NCBI RefSeq assembly: GCF_052324685.1
Contig: NC_135218.1
Span: 12,252,858 to 12,316,857 of the forward strand
Reading direction: 5' to 3'
DNA length: 64,000 nucleotides
From: Brachyhypopomus gauderio
Lineage: Eukaryota; Chordata; Actinopteri; Gymnotiformes; Hypopomidae
The position numbers were made by a program, and so were the translations under genes. Of the stretch, positions 1 to 13,450 are shown piece by piece; the stretch's first letter is position 1, and every line of letters begins with the position of its first letter. The notes beneath the pieces are model-generated. The model was not told where the DNA came from, made no database searches, and was given only the letters and a program-made list of their open reading frames with translations.

Positions 1-281
1 GTTTAGAGAACCATTCCAACATAATAAAAATGGCAAGACCTATAGTATGGAATAGTAGTGATTAATTGCTGTAAACCACAAGATTCCATGACATCTCAGT
101 TTATTGGGAGACCTAATGTTATGACATCTTTATGTTAAAATCCCACATATAATCATATAATGAGTGTAGCTTTGAAAAAGTCAACCCCACACACACACAA
201 GGGCATGCATAAGGAATAGCCTGGATACAGTTACTTATCTATGCCTAGTATATTGTGTGTATTGCATTTACAATGTTTTCA

Positions 282-284
<3 letters not shown>

Positions 285-367
<83 letters not shown>

Positions 368-381
368 GACACACACACATG

Positions 382-415
<34 letters not shown>
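285..415. repeat. Compound microsatellite (TA)n / (CA)n / (TG)n
   Basis: About 75 bases of pure TA alternation are followed by short CA runs and about 31 bases of TG alternation. The open frames here encode only Tyr-Ile and Cys-Val alternation and are not genes. I see no gene between 1 and about 2,050. Confidence 0.95.
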
Positions 416-416
<1 letters not shown>

Positions 417-1423
417 ATGTGATGAATGCTGTGCTTAAATAATGTTTTGTAGGCTAATAAACTGATATGGGCTAATCAAATATACATTCTTGTCTTGGTA
501 TCATTAGAGATGGAACACTCTGTAAGAATTAGGCCTGTGCCTGCAAGGCCACTTCTAAGATGAAGTCAAACTTCACATGAAACTCAAGTTCCAACAAAAG
601 AGAATAAAATGCAGGCTCTTGTTATTTGGAACAGCGGAAGTCTTATCTGAAAATGACTCAGATGATCCATGAGGACAAGCAATTTATCTTTAGGAAAAGA
701 CATTTTATTTCAAAATAAGATTAGTTTGTTTTGTCTTTGTAAAAATAATAAATAAATAAAATACATTTTGGTGAAAACTGTAGGCTACTCTCTAACCAGT
801 CAGCCAACTGTGTCCACCTGTTCTGTAGCTATTTAGTGAACAGGCTACATTCCATCAGTGCACATGGCCCCAGTAATGATCAACATTAGAGTTCACTTAA
901 CTGATTAAATTTGTTTATCCCACCCATTTAAGCTAAATGACCAGTGAAATTTTCATGCTTATGCTCAAATGTCCTTTATTTATTATTTCAAACTCCCAAA
1001 TTATCTACTTAAGAGTCATAAAGAGAAGAATAGCCATGTATTGGTTAGATTGCACCACTACAGCAAAACTCATATATGATGATCTACAAGTAATTGTCTA
1101 CTAAATTAATATGAACTATAAGTGCAAGCTAGTGCTAGCTTGGATATTTGAGGTTTTAACTAGAAGGAGCACAACCACTTAAATTATTCCATCTGATATT
1201 GCCTGCATTCAGGTCTGTCAGGAAAGAGCCAATGTAGTTATAAAAATGTTGGAGGATCTTATGTTGGTACTGAGTGATATAACCATGAATTGATTTCATA
1301 CACAAATCAAAAATGTATCATGTTACATTAAAATCTGCAAAAACCAATACAAGTTATAGCAAAATAACATGCATGTGCCAAAGTAAGTGGCACACAGACA
1401 TTCCAAAGGCATAGACATTTGTA

Positions 1424-1425
<2 letters not shown>

Positions 1426-1492
<67 letters not shown>
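1426..1492. repeat. (GT)n microsatellite
   Basis: Uninterrupted GT alternation of about 33 units in intergenic sequence. No coding feature is recognised around it. Confidence 0.95.
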
Positions 1493-1496
<4 letters not shown>

Positions 1497-2049
1497 TAGA
1501 GGAAAAAAGAATGTAATATTTGTGTCTTATGAAAGTGAGTTCACAAGGCTACCTAGTCATCAGGAAATGATACGGAACAGAATGTGCAGTACTAATCTGT
1601 TTAGAAAATACTCTGTAGCTACCCCATGTGGTTACACATAGCCTATCCATGTTTCAGTTAGCTCTGGTATGATATCTAATATCTATGGCTGAAACGTTAA
1701 TTTAAAAACAGTGGAAATTTTTAATAAATATTTTTGTTATGTTAAGGACACAAAACGCAGGTGAAAACTTTTTGACTACCCCTCTCTCTCTCTTACAGAC
1801 ACGCACACTCAAATATACACTTAAACGTAACGTTTTAGCAAAATGCCTAGAGAAACAAAAATAAAGCCATGCATCTTCATGCTTTGTGTGAGTATGTAGC
1901 ACCTATGTTTTATAACACATTCAATGCAATTAATCTTAATCAACACTAGATTTTCGTCTCCTCTCCTTGTCCTTTCCCAAAAGGTTAATGATCTCAGAGT
2001 ATGATGTCTTAAAGACTTCAGATCTTTTTCCTGTTTGTTTTTACTGAAC

Positions 2050-5000
2050 ATCAGCTGACCTGGCTGTATGTTCATGAGTTGTCTTCGTTGCTAACGTGCC
2101 AGCCAGCTTCTTTGGATTTGGCCTCACAAAGTAGCTCGCTGCAAACGGTGAGAAAATTAAATAACAATCTATCTATTTAACGAGTATAGTCACTTTGTAC
2201 AGAGTTTCAATAACTTTGCAATTGCTTCTTACTTTGATTTGATCCGCTAACTTAGGCTAAGCTAGCTAGCTAGAGTTTAGCTTGCTAGGGTCACCTCGGA
2301 GCTCTAGGTGTTTATCGGTGTCACTAAATATTTGTTGTAGGCTCTGTTCGCCTTTTCTCCTAGAGTGTCCATAATAAATTACAATCTACGATACATTGTC
2401 GTTCTTAGCTAATTTAAGTGTCTGACTAGCTTTCTAGCTTATCCGTTACACTAAATAGTCGCCGAACTAGGTTGAGTAGCTTGTCAAAAGCATCCACCGT
2501 TACAAACTACAGACTATCCCGTTAATTTCCGTTTTGGATAGACTGGACTTTTATTTTCATTGTACGGGCGGATCTAAAGGAAGAAGACGTTTAGTTCATT
2601 ATTTCAAGCAGAATTCGATTTTGTTGCATTGGTTAGTATCAATTTTACCATGTTCTCTGACGTGTTATATTTTATTACTTTTCCCCTAAGCACATTATTT
2701 GAAGTTGAAAGCACATTAAGTAAAAATGGGAGGTTGGTTATCATTGCGTCGTCTGTCCCCATTCAGCTAATCTCATGAAATATTTGTGGCCTTGTAGAAT
2801 CTTACAAATGTTTTACGTTAAGCTCTCAAGTTATATTTTGTAATTTCTCGGTCTTTCTGGCAAAGTCTTAATAATTTTATAGATGGAAAATTAAGACCTT
2901 TGTTTCTCCACACTAGGTTATTCTCTGTATAGACTAAAAGGTTTATGTGGGTAATTTATGTAAAAGTGGGAACACGAATGAGTTGGATAGAGCATTTGGA
3001 TATTATGGTCCTTTGCAGAGTGTGTGGGTGGCCTGGAATCCCCCTGGTTTTACATTTGTGGGGTTTGCTTTAGATTATGGAGATGCTATAGATGCTGTCA
3101 TAGAGCTAAATGGAAGGTAAACTGAATTAAAAATGTACACGTCCACAGTTATATTCTCTAGATTTAACTGTGGGTAACTAACTTCCTTGCTTTTTCCAAA
3201 AGCCATTCCAACATGTCCTGCATCTGTCTTCTCATTCATGCTCAGAACACTCATGTGTGAGTTGAGATGTCTACTGGTGAGAAACGGCCAAGATGTCGAT
3301 GGCCACCTGGAATTGCCGTCCAAGAGATGACTACAGGAGCTCTCCTCCAAGAAGCTGGTAGGGTAGCTTATTGTGGAGTGGAGAACAGTTATACATTCAG
3401 TGTTATAGGTGTTACTTATGTAAAGTGATTAGTTGGTTTAAGTGATATAATGGCAAGGGCTTGATGCATTTTGGATTATCCACCAATCTATTTATTGTAG
3501 GATTAATGGATAAATTTATGCTGTCAAAATTCAGAAGCATATAGCTTGGCTATTGACTCCAAAACCATGAAGATTTCCTGTAAATTGTTGAGGATATACA
3601 GGTGCATCTCAATAAATTAGAATATCATCAAAAAGCTAATTTATTTCAGTAATTCAATACAAAAGTGAAACACATATATATATATAGATTCATGACTGAG
3701 TGATCTATTTTAAGTGTTTATATTATGGTTTACAGCCAGTGAAAACCCAAAATCATTACCTCAGAAATCATTATCTCTTAGAGTATTATATAAGACAAAC
3801 AGGTGAGTTTGCTGGCCAATCAAGCACAGTGATACTGTGGTTATTAAACCAGGTTTTGGTACTTTTGGTAGTGTGGACAGGTGCCAAGTCCTGCTCAGAA
3901 GTAACATTTCCACTTCTAAAAGGCTTGTCGGCAGAGGTAAACATGAAATGCTCTAAACTACCCTAAGAGACATTGATTTCTGAGATAATGATTTTGCACT
4001 GACTTTGGTCTTGATGTAACACAGTGGACCTACACCAGCAAATGACATGGCTCCCCCAAACCATCACTGATACTAGACTTATGTCATACTAGACTTGGAT
4101 TGTGTGCCTCTCCACTCCTCGTCCAGACTCTGGGACCTTGAAAATAAATGTACTTTTATCTAAAAACAACACATTGGACCTACACCTGCTGGTGTAGGCC
4201 ACTGTTATATCAAGACCAAAGTCAGCGTAGCCCTCTACCAGGAAACTTTAGAGCACTTCATGCTTCACTCTACTGACAAGTCTTTTGGAGATGGAAATTT
4301 CATTTTCCAGCAAGACTTGGCACCTGTTCACACTGCCAAAAGTACCAATACCTGGTTTAATTACCACAGTACTAGTAATGGTGGTTGAACCAGTGGTGAT
4401 GGAATTAGAATCAAATGGTAATTTCAAGTAATGGGCCAATTTGTAATGAAAATGATGCATGTGGTGCATCCAGAAACTAATTTCTTCACCTCTGTGTCAA
4501 CCAGTGTCTTATTCTCATTTGTAGCACAATCAGATTTTTTTTTTTGCACTCAACATTGTAACTCAGTAAACAACATACATTGTACGTCAGTAAATTAGTC
4601 TTGTTTATCACTTGCCAAAATGTTTGTGTGTATGTGTATGAAATCATAAACCTTCACGATCTTTCTTCAGATCATGCAGGTAAGGTTGTACTCCTATAGG
4701 TTGTTCCTCTCATGAAGATGTAAGAACAATGACAAATGTATATGTGTTCAATAAGAATGTTTGGGCTTTTGTTTTTCATTCACTTTTTAAAATAAATCTG
4801 TAGTCGCTCCCAATCTAAGGTACTTCAAGCTTTGACGTGTCCTGCAGATAAACCTTATGGACGATTAATGTTTTTCTTGTTAAAGAAGATTCAGACTCTT
4901 AGAATTGTGTGTTTTATGTCCTGACCTGTCTTTCCAGTACTGAGGCTTTAAGTATTTCCTTATCCAAAGTGAAGCTGATTTGTCATAACCACTGTTTCAT

Positions 5001-5070
5001 AATATGATGTATAATTGGACTCAAATTTTTTCCCTTTTTTCATTTGTACTTCAAATAAAACCTTTTTTGC
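2050..5070 (+). pseudogene. srsf3: srsf3-like splicing-factor gene, decayed but intron-containing
   Basis: Two exon remnants match the RRM of the SR protein SRSF3. Remnant 1 (about 2905-3116) reads KVYVGN, then [19 protein letters not shown], then a degenerate [12 protein letters not shown], and ends at a GT donor. Remnant 2 (3246-3357) starts after an AG and reads TGEKR; after a frame change it reads RPRDDYRSSPPRSW, the start of the RS tail. The pre-RRM position that should read ..LDCKV.. has an in-frame TAA in place of Cys. The RNP1 octamer is altered (GFTFVGF), and remnant 2 has an indel. Retained introns argue for a decayed gene duplicate, not a retrocopy. A plausible noncoding first exon lies at about 2050-2145 (donor gtgaga), and an AATAAA at about 5054 could end the old 3' UTR. 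The Tc1-like remnant at 3599-4430 sits downstream of remnant 2. An SRSF7-type origin is possible but fits less well. Confidence 0.72.
3599..4430. mobile_element. Tc1/mariner-like remnant, two arms in opposite orientation
   Basis: The segment begins with a terminal sequence typical of a common fish Tc1-like family (CAGGTGCATCTCAATAAATT). The left arm (to about 4140) is the antisense strand of a transposase gene. The right arm (about 4160-4375) carries overlapping transposase sequence in the sense direction, with recognisable IFQQDLAPVHTA and STNTWF blocks. The two arms therefore form an imperfect inverted repeat. Both are broken by stops and frameshifts, so no functional transposase remains. 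Confidence 0.75.
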
Positions 5071-7053
5071 TAACTCGTGTTTTTCCTTCTTCCATTGCTG
5101 ATTTAGGATTGTTTTACGGCAACTATTAAAAAAAAAAACTGCTTCTGCATATCGTATGGAAACCCATAAACATGCAGTGAAGATTTATACTGTCTGCTTT
5201 TGACTAAGTAAATGATTAAAGTACAGTGGGAAGTACTGAATGAGTTATGATGGTTATGGAAAACTGCAGTCACAGTGTGCTACCTTTTTAGCATATCTGC
5301 TGTGTTTTCTGGTGTCGCTTAGCTGTAATGTTACTAAATCTTCACTACCGACAACTGGGGAATAAAAGAACATTATCTTGAATTGGGAAGTGTAAACCTT
5401 AGGTTTAGTACAGCGGTAGCTAGATGATAAGGGGGGAAGTTGAGGTAAACAAGGCTGTAATGGTAAAACTGTTGAGTTCTTGAATGCTTACAGCCTGTGT
5501 TAACACAGGAAATCTGGCCAGTATGTCTCATGCAACTGTGAAAGTGTGTGCAGGTCACAATTTAGTTAAAGTGCAGAGTGTCAACAACACAGGAAGTCAA
5601 AAAACCAGGGTAGCAGCAAACGAGGAAGTGACACGAGTTGGGCAAAAACTGATGTACAGATGTAGCACCCAAAAGGCAAAGATAAGAGGTACCAACTAAT
5701 GTCTGCGCTTTGCTCTAGGACATTCAGAAGAGAACAGTTTCCTGATTTAAGACCTTTAGCTGAGGTTTGGGGTAGGTTTCCATCTTGGGTCCCTAAAGAC
5801 ACTGCTAGAGATGCTGCATTATATCATTTACTGTTTTATTTCCGTTGATATCTAGTATTTACTATGTAAAAGGGAAAAAAGTATGTTCCTTGTGAAATTT
5901 TGCAAAGGCTGTTGCCTTTATGGTTTATATTGAATGCTAAAATTATTTTTACCCAGTGAAATTTACCTACAGATGCAAGTAAAGCACTTAATGTGTATAG
6001 CAGACTTTGAAGCTATAAGCAGCTAGTTCACATAGTAAACACAATTGATGCTTTAAAGAATTCCAATACATTAAGGCTTATGTATGTACTTGAAATAAGT
6101 GTTAAAATTGTTACAATCATGCTTGTACAGTATCAGTATCAGTTTTAAATCCATTATTGTCACATCTAAATATTTAAGATGTTGCAGTGTATATATCATA
6201 GAAAATGTATTGCAGGGAACTTGAGCAACATTTGGTGGTAGCAACCAGGAAATGTCAACATTTGTGATTAGTGATAAGCATTTTGTGGTTCGCCTTTAGG
6301 TGGTTTTAGTTGTTACAGTATCTTGTACAATAATAATATCACTAATGTCTATCACATCTGACAACAGGTAAATATCAATACTAACTACTGATACTACATT
6401 ACTGCAACAGTATGCTGCAAGTACAATAGCTTTTTACAGCCACACTAGATATTTGAACCAAAAACACAGAATTAAAGATGATTAAAGATGATGTAGTAAT
6501 AGTTGCATCTGATGTAATGCTAGCGGTATGTTGTAAATGTTGAATGTTTAGGACTCTGGTTGAATTTGAATCATGTTTTTGTAAGGATGTATTAGGGTTA
6601 GATAATGAGTATTGTGTTGTTTTTAAGTCACTGCAGGGCAAAGTGTGAAGAATCATGTCAGGCAGAAAGTCCAAAAAGAGCCAGAAGCTTGCATCTTCTC
6701 GGCGAAGTCTTAACAGAAAAAGTGACATAGACATTCGAGAGAAGGAAAATGATGACAGGCTGCCACATTCTGGAAATGAAGATTGTGAGCGTGAGAAAAA
6801 TGAGACGGATACACTTCATGAAAACATTCCAGCTTCTTTTCTTCTTCAGGCTAGTGAGCTAGCAATAGCTTGTACTGACCAGCAGATTTCTTCTTCGGAG
6901 CTTTCTCCCTACTCACAGTCACAGGACTGCAAAGATGTATTGGCACAGGGTGAAGTGGCTAGTAAGAAGAGAAAAATGGGATCAACACGCAAGAACAACA
7001 GAGGGTTTAAAGCTGCGGAACAAAATGAGAAAGAACCACAGTGTAGACTGGAG

Positions 7054-7926
7054 GTAAGTGAGGAGATTACTGAACACCAAGGACGAACTGTGGAAGTGTC
7101 ATTCAGAGAGAAGGGCAGCAAATATTATGATGAGCCAGGTTTGTTAGACGGTCCATCTAGTCAGTACTAATAAACTTAGAGACTCACCTTACGAGGGGAG
7201 CACTTGCTCCATGGTAGCATTGGGAATACAGAAGAGGCTTCAGAAAATATCAAGGGCCATAATTTAGAAATAACTTTTCAAAGCCAAACTATGGATCTCT
7301 CATTATCACTAACCCAAGGAGGCAGTATTCAATCAAGAGTCAATGTCATTCATTAGTTTGCAGTGTTGACACACCAACTGAAAGTAAATGAACCATTAAT
7401 GATTCTTAGCAAATGTACCATATAATGGGGATGTTCAGCGGTCAAGAAAATTTCCTACATAACATTTCAGACTAAGAGAGGAAGGATTACATAGGTCAGG
7501 AAATTAGGTGAAGAATAACATAGCATGTGAAGATCCTTGTTCCACAGAAAACATTTGTGAAATGACTATCAAATATGGAATTGTGTATTTTAATGAAGGT
7601 GCAAAAATGCAAATCATTATGTTGAGGATGTTCAGGTGTTTGGTGAGAGCTTGGAACAGGAGGTGATTTTGAGCAGACAGACTACAAAAACAGGCCACAT
7701 GCTTTGAGGAAGACGAGACATGAGTCCTAGTGCTGTGGCCAAATATGATGACATAGCTGAAGGTGATGTGAGGCTAACAGGTCATGAGTATAGTGTACAT
7801 GACAACATCTAGTACAGTAGTTGTCTGTGATGAGGCAACAACTGCCCTCGTGACAAATTTTTATGACCATGACCAATAACTTGTGTAGATGTTAAAAATG
7901 TAAATGGTTGCAACTCTCTCTCTCAG
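7054..7926 (+). other. rab44 intron 1 with coding-like residue
   Basis: Clear donor (GAG|gtaagt) and acceptor (tctctctctcag). The first ~110 bases stay open in the exon 1 frame, and later stretches (about 7200-7350, 7560-7720) translate into Glu/Ser-rich peptides like the neighbouring exons before hitting stops. This suggests former exon sequence now spliced out or decaying. An alternative reading is that the similarity reflects only base composition. Confidence 0.45.
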
Positions 7927-8429
7927 ACAGGCGACAATCAGATGGATATTGACATCACAAAACCAGAGTACAAGCTCTTTGAAAATGAGGATGAAAAGAT
8001 GGCAAAGGACAGTAAGATATATGGAGGGATAGATGAAGCATCCACAATGTTATCAGATATGAAAGAACATCAGATTCATAGTGAGGATCTAAAAACACAA
8101 AGTAATTCAGGAGTGGAAGAAGTTACACTACAAAAAGATGAACGAAAAGACAAAAAGGATGGTGAACCCATATCTTCAGTAAATTATTTATTACATATTT
8201 CACATGATTCAAACTTAGAAGAGGTCAAATCATCAGAATGTACCGAGTTTATAACCGGCCCAAGAAATGCTAATCAGGCTCTTGAAAGAAGCGGACGAGA
8301 AAGAGATGAAGATAGGAACCTTTATGAAGAGGAGAAAGATGTGCCTCTTACAGAAAAAAATAAAGAACTTACTGAAGAAGAGAATAAGGAGGTAAAGGAA
8401 GAAATTAAACATGGTCTCTCAGAGCATGT

Positions 8430-11400
8430 TATAACAGGGGAAGAAGGGGAACTAAAAGACATAAGAGGAGAATATGGAAGTATCAATACAGCACCTGTTA
8501 TTTTGTTAGATGCTGTTGATCAGAATGAGACAGTTGTATATGATGACATCAGCAAAGCAGAAGCACGAGTGGAAAGTACAGAGCAACATGGGCAGTCAGC
8601 AGTAGATGATGCTCAGGTCTATGAGGTTACATTCTCAAATCAACAGAAAACGGCATCATTCATCAGAGATATTCAGAATGACTTTACAGATCGTCCATCT
8701 CCGCAGGAGGCATCCATAACAGTTGAAGTTTGTGATTCAGGGTCAACTGAAAATGGAAGCCCCAGACAAGTTGATGGTTCTCCAACATGTACAACAAAGG
8801 AGCACATCGTTGAAACAGAGGACAGTTTAACAGTACCAGTGAATAAAGAAAGTACTCATGAAGTTTTGTCTGATCAAATTAGACAGATGCCATGGGATCG
8901 TAACATGGCTGAAGATCAATTAGAGCACCCAACACACAGAGACTTAGAAAAAGAGTCACCTGAAAATACATACGTAGTTGTTAACATACAGAATGTAAAA
9001 AACGCTATGGGTAATGAAACTGAGGTCCTCAAAATGCAAAACAAATCTGGAGAAGTACTACAAACTGTACCAGAAAAAAACAAACCTGGAGTGGAGAGAG
9101 AGATGAATAATGAACATATATCTTTAGAAGAGCCTGCCCATTCTCCTCCTGACACAAAAATAAGAGAGATGAAAGCATCAGAATGTAATGAGGATTTTAC
9201 TGCTGCAGCAGATGCTGATGACATCTTGACATCTGTTGAGCAAACAGAAACAGCAGAAGATAATCAGCTTACTGAACCCAAAGAAACCATCAGTCATATG
9301 TCCAGCACTCCTGTTCAAGAGGAAGCAAATATTCACATCAGAGCAGCGGATCACAGACAAATAATGGGTTCTGATCTGACTTTTGAAGGAAAGAGAGGAG
9401 AGCAAGATGAAGATGGCGAAGTTCATCAAGAAGAAAAAGATGTGACTATTGTGAATAAATATGGCACATCAAGCACAACAAATGAACTCAATAAAGATGA
9501 CGAAATTGAGGTAAAAGAAGCAATAAAACTTGGTTCCACAGAATATGTAACCACAGAGGATTTTTTCCTAGCAAGTTCAAAACAACACTTGCATTCTGAA
9601 ATTTTTTCTCAAAGTACTGAAAAAGATTTAGTTACTAAATTACAGCCATCACCAGTGCTAGAATATTCAGATCCCAAAGAAGATGACCGGAACAGTACAG
9701 AAGATACAGAAATGACAAACACTGAACTATATGCAAACAGCCAAACAAAGAAAAAGAAGAGGTTTGGGTCAACTCGGAGGCTTCAAGGTGAACATCAGCC
9801 AGGCACCGGAAGAAAAGAAGGACAATGGCAAGATGTGGAAACTACAGAAGGACGTGAACATGACGGGGAAGAGAAATGTTCTGAAGAAGTCACAAATCAA
9901 GCAGCTACTCACCACTCATTCATTCAATCACACAGTGTTGACAGCAATGTATCACTTGACATCCTTGACCAATCTTTGACAACAGAGCGAGAAGAAGGGG
10001 AATTAAAAGATGTAACAGGAGCATGTGGAAGGACCGATACAGCACCTGTTATTATGCTAGAGCAGAAATATGAGTTCACATCTTCAAATGAACAGAAAAC
10101 AGCACCATTCATCACAGATATTCAGAATGACTTTACCGACCAGCCATCTCCCCAGGAGGCATCCATGACAGTTGAAGTTCATGATTCAGGGTCGACCAAA
10201 CAAGTTGATGGTTCTCCTACATGTACAACAAAGGAGCACATCTTTGAAACAGAGGACAGTTTAACAATGACAGTGATTAAAAAAAGCACTCATGAAGTTT
10301 TGTCTGATCAAATTAGACAGATGCCATGGGATCAAAACATGGCTGAAGATCAATTAGAGCAGCCAGTAAACAGAGACTTAGAAACAGAGTCACCTGAAAA
10401 TACATGCGTAGTTGTAAACATACATGATGTAAAAAACACTGTGGGTAATGAAACTGAGTTTAATGTTGCAGCAGATTCTGATGACATCTTGACATCTGTT
10501 GAGCAAACAGAAATAGTAGAAGATGATCAGCTTACTGAACCCAAAGAAATCATCAGTCATATGTCCAGCACTCCTGTTCAAGAGGAAGCAAATATTCACA
10601 TCAGGGCAGCGGATCACAGACAAATAATGGGTTCTGATCTGACTTTTGAAGGAAAGAGAGGAGAGCAAGATGAAGATGGCGAAGTTCATCAAGAAGAAAA
10701 AGATGTGACTATTGTGAATAAATATGGCACATCAAGCACAACAAATGAACTCAATAAAGATGATGAAATTGAGGTAAAAGAAGAAACAAAACTTGGTTCC
10801 ACAGAATATGTAACCACAGAGGATTTTTTCCTAGCAAGGTCAAATCAACTCTTGCATTCTGAATTGTTTTCTCAAACTACTGAAAAAGATTTAGATTCTA
10901 AATTACAGCCATCAGCAGTGCTAGAATATTCAGATTCCAAAGAAGATGACCGGAACATAACAGAGGATACAGAAATGACAAACACCGAACTATATGCAAA
11001 CAGCCAAACAAAGAAAAAGAAGAGGTTTGGGTCAACTCGGAGGCTTCACGGGCAACATCAGCCAGGCACTGGAGGAACAGAAGGACAATGGCAAGATGTG
11101 GAAACTACAGAAGGACCTGAACATGATGGGGAAGCAAGTTCAAAACAAGACTTGCATTCTGAATTGTTTTCTCAAACTACTGAAAAAGATTTAGATTCTA
11201 AAATACAGCCATCAGCAGTGCTAGAATATTTAGATTCCAAAGAAGATGACTGGAACATAACAGAGGATACAGAAATGACAAACACTGAACTATATGCAAA
11301 CAGCCAAACAAAGAAAAAGAAGAGGTTTGGGTCAACTCGGAGGCTTCAAGAGCAACATCAGCCAGGCACTGGAGGAACAGAAGGACAATGGCAAGATGTG

Positions 11401-13450
11401 GAAACTACAGAAGGACCTGAACATGATGGGGAAGAGAGATGTTCTGAAGAAGTCACAAATCAAGCAGCTACTCACCACTCATTCACTCAATCACACAGTG
11501 TTGACAGCAATGTATCACTTGACATCCTTGACCAGTCTTTGACAACAGAGCGAGAAGAAGGGGAATTAAAAGATGTAACAGGAGCATGTGGAAGGACCGA
11601 TACAGCACCTGTTATTATGCTAGAGCAGAAATATGAGTTCACATCTTCAAATGAACAGAAAACAGCACCATTCATCACAGATATTCAGAATGACTTTACA
11701 GAACACCCATCTCCCCAGGAGGCATCCATGACAGTTGAAGTTCATGATTCATGGTCGACCAAACAAGTTGATGGTTCTCCTACATGTACAACAAAGGAGC
11801 ACACCTTTGAAACAGAGGACAGTTTAACAATGCCAGTGATTAAAAAAAGCACTCATGAAGTTTTGTCTGATCAAATTAGACAGATGCCATGGGATCAAAA
11901 CATGGCTGAAGATCAATTAGAGCAGCCAGCAGACAGAGACTTAGAAACAGAGTCACCTGAAAATACATGCATAATTGTAAACATACATGATGTAAAAAAC
12001 ACTGTGGGTAATGAAACTGAGTTGAATGTTGCAGCAGATTCTGATGACATCTTGACATCTGTTGAGCAAACAGAAATAGTAGAAGATGATCAGCTTACTG
12101 AACCAAAAGAAATCATCAGTCATATATCCAGCACTCCTGTTCAAGAGGAAGCAAATATTCACATCAGAGCAGCGGATCACAGACAAATAATGGTTTCTGA
12201 TCTGATTTTTGAAGGAAAGAGTGGAGAGCAAGATGAAGATGGTGAAGTTCATCAAGAAGAAAAATATGTGACTATTGTGAATAAATATGACTTATCAAGC
12301 ACACCAAATGAACTCTATAAAAATGACAAAATTGAGGTAAAAGAAGAAACAAAACTTGGTTCCACAGAATATGTAACCACAGATGATTTTTTACTAGCAA
12401 GTTCAAAACAACACTTGCATTCTGATTTTTTTTCTCAAACTACTGAAAAAGATTTAGTTACTAAACTACAGCCATCACCAGTGCTGGAATATTCAGATCC
12501 CAAAGAAGATGAACGAAATAGAACAGAGGATACAGAAATGACAAACACTGAACTATGTGCAAAAAACCAAACAAAGAAAAAGAAGAGGTTTGGGTCAACT
12601 CGGAGGCTTCAAGGGCAACATCAGCCAGGCACCGGAGGAAAAGAAGGACAATGGCAAGATGTGGAAACTACAGAAGGACCTGAACATGACGGGGAAGCAA
12701 GTTCAAAACAACACTTGCATTCTGAATTGTTTTCTCAAACTACTGAAAAAGATTTAGATTCTAAAATACAGCCATCACCAGTGCTGGAATATTCAGATCC
12801 CAAAGAAGATGAACGGAACATAACAGAGGATACAGAAATGACAAACACTGAACTATGTGCAAAAAACCAAACAAAGAAAAAGAAGAGGTTTGGGTCAACT
12901 CGGAGGCTTCAAGGTGAACATCAGCCAGGCACCGGAGGAAAAGAAGGACAATGGCAAGATGTGGAAACTACAGAAGGACCTGAACATGACAGGGAAGAGA
13001 GATGTTCTGAAGAAGTCACAAATCAAGCAGCTACTCACCACTCATTCACTCAGTCACACAGTGTTGACAGCAAAGTATCACTTGACATCCTTGACCAATC
13101 TTTGACAACAGAGCGAGAAGAAGGGGAATTAAAAGATGTAACAGGAGTGATTCAGAATGACTTTACAGACCAGCCATCTCCCCAGGAGGCATCCATGACA
13201 GTTGAAGTTTGTGATTCAGGGTCGACTGAAAATGAATTCCCCAAACAAGTTGATGGTTCTCCTACATGTACAACAAAGGAACACATCTTTGAAACAGGGG
13301 ACAGTTTAACAATGCCAGTGAATAAAGAAAGTACTCGTGAAGTTTTGTCTGATCAAATTAGACAGACGCCATGGGATCACAACTTGGCTGAAAAAGATTT
13401 AGAGCAGTCAAGAAGCAGAGAACTACATACAGAGCCTCTTGAAAGCACAT
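8430..13450 (+). repeat. Coding tandem array in rab44 exon 2, 1,563-bp period
   Basis: Units B (about 9991-11553) and C (about 11554-13116) are nearly identical and exactly 1,563 bp (521 codons) apart: the same landmarks recur at 10994/12557 and 11294/12857. Unit A (about 8430-9990) is an older, more diverged copy with an extra block near 9040-9190 that B and C lack. A partial fourth copy ends near 13450. The period is a multiple of three, so copy number can change without breaking the frame. Recurring peptide blocks include EEGELKDV, SPQEAS, DGSPTCTTKEH, VLSDQIRQMPWD and DDILTSVEQTE. Confidence 0.93.
9571..12996 (+). repeat. Nested 300-bp (100-codon) sub-repeat, five copies
   Basis: Copies lie at 9571-9870, 10834-11133, 11134-11433, 12397-12696 and 12697-12996. 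Each runs from an ASSKQ-like start through LHSELFSQTTEKDL, TEDTEMTNTEL and KKKKRFGSTRRL to ETTEGPEHDGE. Unit A has one copy; units B and C each have two in direct tandem. The 300-bp duplication therefore came before the 1,563-bp duplication. Every copy carries one basic KKKKRFGSTRR motif. Confidence 0.93.

Noticed and set aside
241-442. Open frames of alternating Tyr-Ile and Cys-Val
   Set aside because: They are translations of the TA and TG microsatellite with no other coding evidence.
2905-3357. srsf3 as an intact functional gene
   Set aside because: An in-frame TAA sits immediately before KVYVGN, there is no in-frame start, and the second remnant has a frame change.
5100-6600. A cdkn1a gene, expected between srsf3 and rab44 by human synteny
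   Set aside because: No frame on either strand shows the CDK-inhibitor domain. The gap contains only short unrecognised frames.
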